Below are positions 30,606 to 31,672 of a stretch of 31,672 bases of DNA, piece by piece. Source of the DNA: a virus. The stretch is from IMG/VR virus record IMGVR_UViG_3300013132_003858, positions 1 through 31,672 of that record; one strand, 5' to 3'. The translations under genes and the position numbers were made by a program. The notes beneath the pieces are model-generated. The model saw only the letters and a program-made list of their open reading frames with translations, was not told the origin of the DNA and did not search any database. The stretch's first letter is position 1; each line of letters begins with the position of its first letter.

Positions 30606-31273
30606 AAATATTAGGAATTAGTACAACAACACACAAAGAAGAAGACGCTGCTTCGGTAGCAGTTTTAAAAAAAGTTCTTGATATTTTTGAAAAATTAGGA
30701 CATAGCATAAAATTTATCAATGCAAACGATCTTCATATTGTAGAAAATCTTTCATGTTATTCTGGTGGTGCAAAGAATTGTGCCAGTTATGATGCGGGGA
30801 AATATCGCTGTTGGGCACATTATAATTCAGTTGAGGAACCAGAGAAATATGGCGGAGTAGACGAAATGCCTGTTATTTATGATGCTATATTTGAATCTGA
30901 CATAATCATTTTCTCAACTTCAAACCGTTGGATGAATCATTCTGCTCTTTTACAAAAAATAATTGAACGTATGAATACTCTAGAAAATAGAGTTGTTGTC
31001 TATAAAGAAAAAAGTCCTTTACAGGGTAAAGTTTGTGGAGTAATCGTAACAGGTCAGCATTACCAAGCACAAGAAGTAGCTTCAAGATTATTAGAAGTTT
31101 TTTCTTTATTTGGGTTTGATGCTCCATTAAATGCAATGTTTACTTGGCAAAAAACATTTAATATGAATAAAGAACAAGGAAACACAAGTAACAAAGAATT
31201 CGTAGAGAAATATTTAAATTCTTCTTCTGGCGAAACACAGATTAAAGATTTTATAACCGCTTTATTTCGATAA
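30602..31273 (+). CDS. Flavodoxin-fold NAD(P)H-dependent oxidoreductase
   Basis: A 223-residue protein. It begins MKILGISTTTHKEEDAASVA (FMN-phosphate loop), then KLGHSIKFINANDLHI, a Cys-rich segment CYSGGAKNCASYDAGKYRCW, ESDIIIFSTSNRWMNHSALL (the typical 'STP-x-W' flavin segment), KVCGVIVTGQHYQAQE. This is the NADPH-dependent FMN reductase/iron-sulfur-flavoprotein-like fold. The cysteines might bind a cluster or act in redox. The substrate is unknown. It overlaps the previous gene (ATGATATGA). Confidence 0.75.
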   Translation: MKILGISTTTHKEEDAASVAVLKKVLDIFEKLGHSIKFINANDLHIVENLSCYSGGAKNCASYDAGKYRCWAHYNSVEEPEKYGGVDEMPVIYDAIFESDIIIFSTSNRWMNHSALLQKIIERMNTLENRVVVYKEKSPLQGKVCGVIVTGQHYQAQEVASRLLEVFSLFGFDAPLNAMFTWQKTFNMNKEQGNTSNKEFVEKYLNSSSGETQIKDFITALFR

Positions 31274-31286
31274 AATATACACAACC

Positions 31287-31672
31287 ATGAAAACAACAGA
31301 AGAAATATTTGAGAATTGGCGTAGATATGCGAATGTTCATTCTGCTAGATTAAATGGGAAGAATATACGATTACATTTTTTAACAAGGAGTTCGGAGCAT
31401 GAGAAGGGATTCATGCATGAGCCGGAACCTGAAGATGATTATGGGAAGTTTTTTATTTATCCTGGGAAGATGAATTTAGGATTTTGGATGAAGGATGTTC
31501 CATATGATTTAGATTTGATCGCTCTTGATAATGAGATGCGTGTAATGGAGATGCATCGTTTAAGAGCAAATGATGAAGAGACTACCTTTGTTAATAGTCC
31601 ATGTATGTATGCAATTGAGTTAAGGAGCGGTTGGGCTGAGAGGAATGGTTTAGAGTTAGGTTGTAAATTAGA
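31287..31672 (+). CDS. DUF192 (UPF0127) family protein, partial at right edge
   Basis: The frame is open from the ATG at 31287 to the window end. GFMHEPEPEDDYGKFFIYPG, NLGFWMKDVPYDLDLIALDN and CMYAIELRSGWAERNGLELG are the DUF192 signature (the usual MxF...FWMKDT...DIIF...VLE pattern). Function of the family is unsettled. No signal peptide is seen, unlike many cellular members. C-terminus missing. Confidence 0.85.
   Translation, partial: MKTTEEIFENWRRYANVHSARLNGKNIRLHFLTRSSEHEKGFMHEPEPEDDYGKFFIYPGKMNLGFWMKDVPYDLDLIALDNEMRVMEMHRLRANDEETTFVNSPCMYAIELRSGWAERNGLELGCKL

Overview
The window is a piece of an AT-rich, tailed double-stranded DNA phage genome, probably a large myovirus-like phage. The evidence is a giant tail tape measure gene, a terminase large subunit (TerL) locus, and a block of tail-fibre-type adhesins. 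With these come phage-encoded translation RNAs (a tmRNA and several tRNAs), many homing endonucleases and a set of metabolic genes. There are no ribosomal or typical chromosomal housekeeping operons, and neighbouring genes often overlap as phage genes do. The host cannot be fixed from this sequence. The tmRNA tag (ANDSSYALAA) is of the ordinary bacterial kind.

Layout. 1-5252 (minus): tape measure protein, running off the left edge. 5390-13595 (plus): small phage proteins (a conserved C-terminal-motif protein, a NUDIX hydrolase, a zinc-ribbon protein, unknowns) leading into TerL. TerL is broken into two genes by a split intein, with a separate homing endonuclease gene between the halves, and a second complete LAGLIDADG intein lies 19 residues further on. 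13645-14611: cytidine/dCMP-deaminase-like enzyme and an HNH endonuclease. 14642-21883: an RNA island with a tmRNA, tRNA-Ala, tRNA-Met, an odd Arg-like tRNA, tRNA-Glu and a tRNA-Asn whose anticodon is interrupted by a 207-nt group I intron. It also holds at least three unexplained structured non-coding stretches. Scattered through it are three more free-standing endonucleases, a thermonuclease-like protein, an adenylosuccinate synthetase (PurA/PurZ family) and a mannose-6-phosphate-isomerase-type cupin. Terminators close the island against the convergent minus-strand adhesin block (21907-26555). 26673-31672 (plus): isocitrate lyase, thymidine kinase, a eukaryote-type phosphomannomutase, small membrane proteins, an unknown, a flavodoxin-fold oxidoreductase and a DUF192 protein cut by the right edge.

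How the parts fit. TerL must be rebuilt by trans-splicing of the split intein plus cis-splicing of the second intein, giving a normal terminase of about 572 residues. The deaminase, thymidine kinase, PurA-like enzyme and NUDIX protein suggest remodelling of host nucleotide pools. The cupin and phosphomannomutase point to mannose-phosphate metabolism. Isocitrate lyase, with visibly richer base composition than most neighbours, looks like a host-derived auxiliary gene. Homing endonucleases of at least five kinds sit beside or inside conserved targets (TerL, tRNAs), so this part of the genome is a homing hot spot.

The least explained parts are: the transcription unit at about 20737-21838 (promoter, pseudoknotted RNA, tiny HTH gene apparently starting at ATT, intron-split tRNA-Asn, second structured RNA, terminator); the D-arm-less tRNA behind an antisense HNH gene; and the tail-fibre gene that seems to start at ATA.
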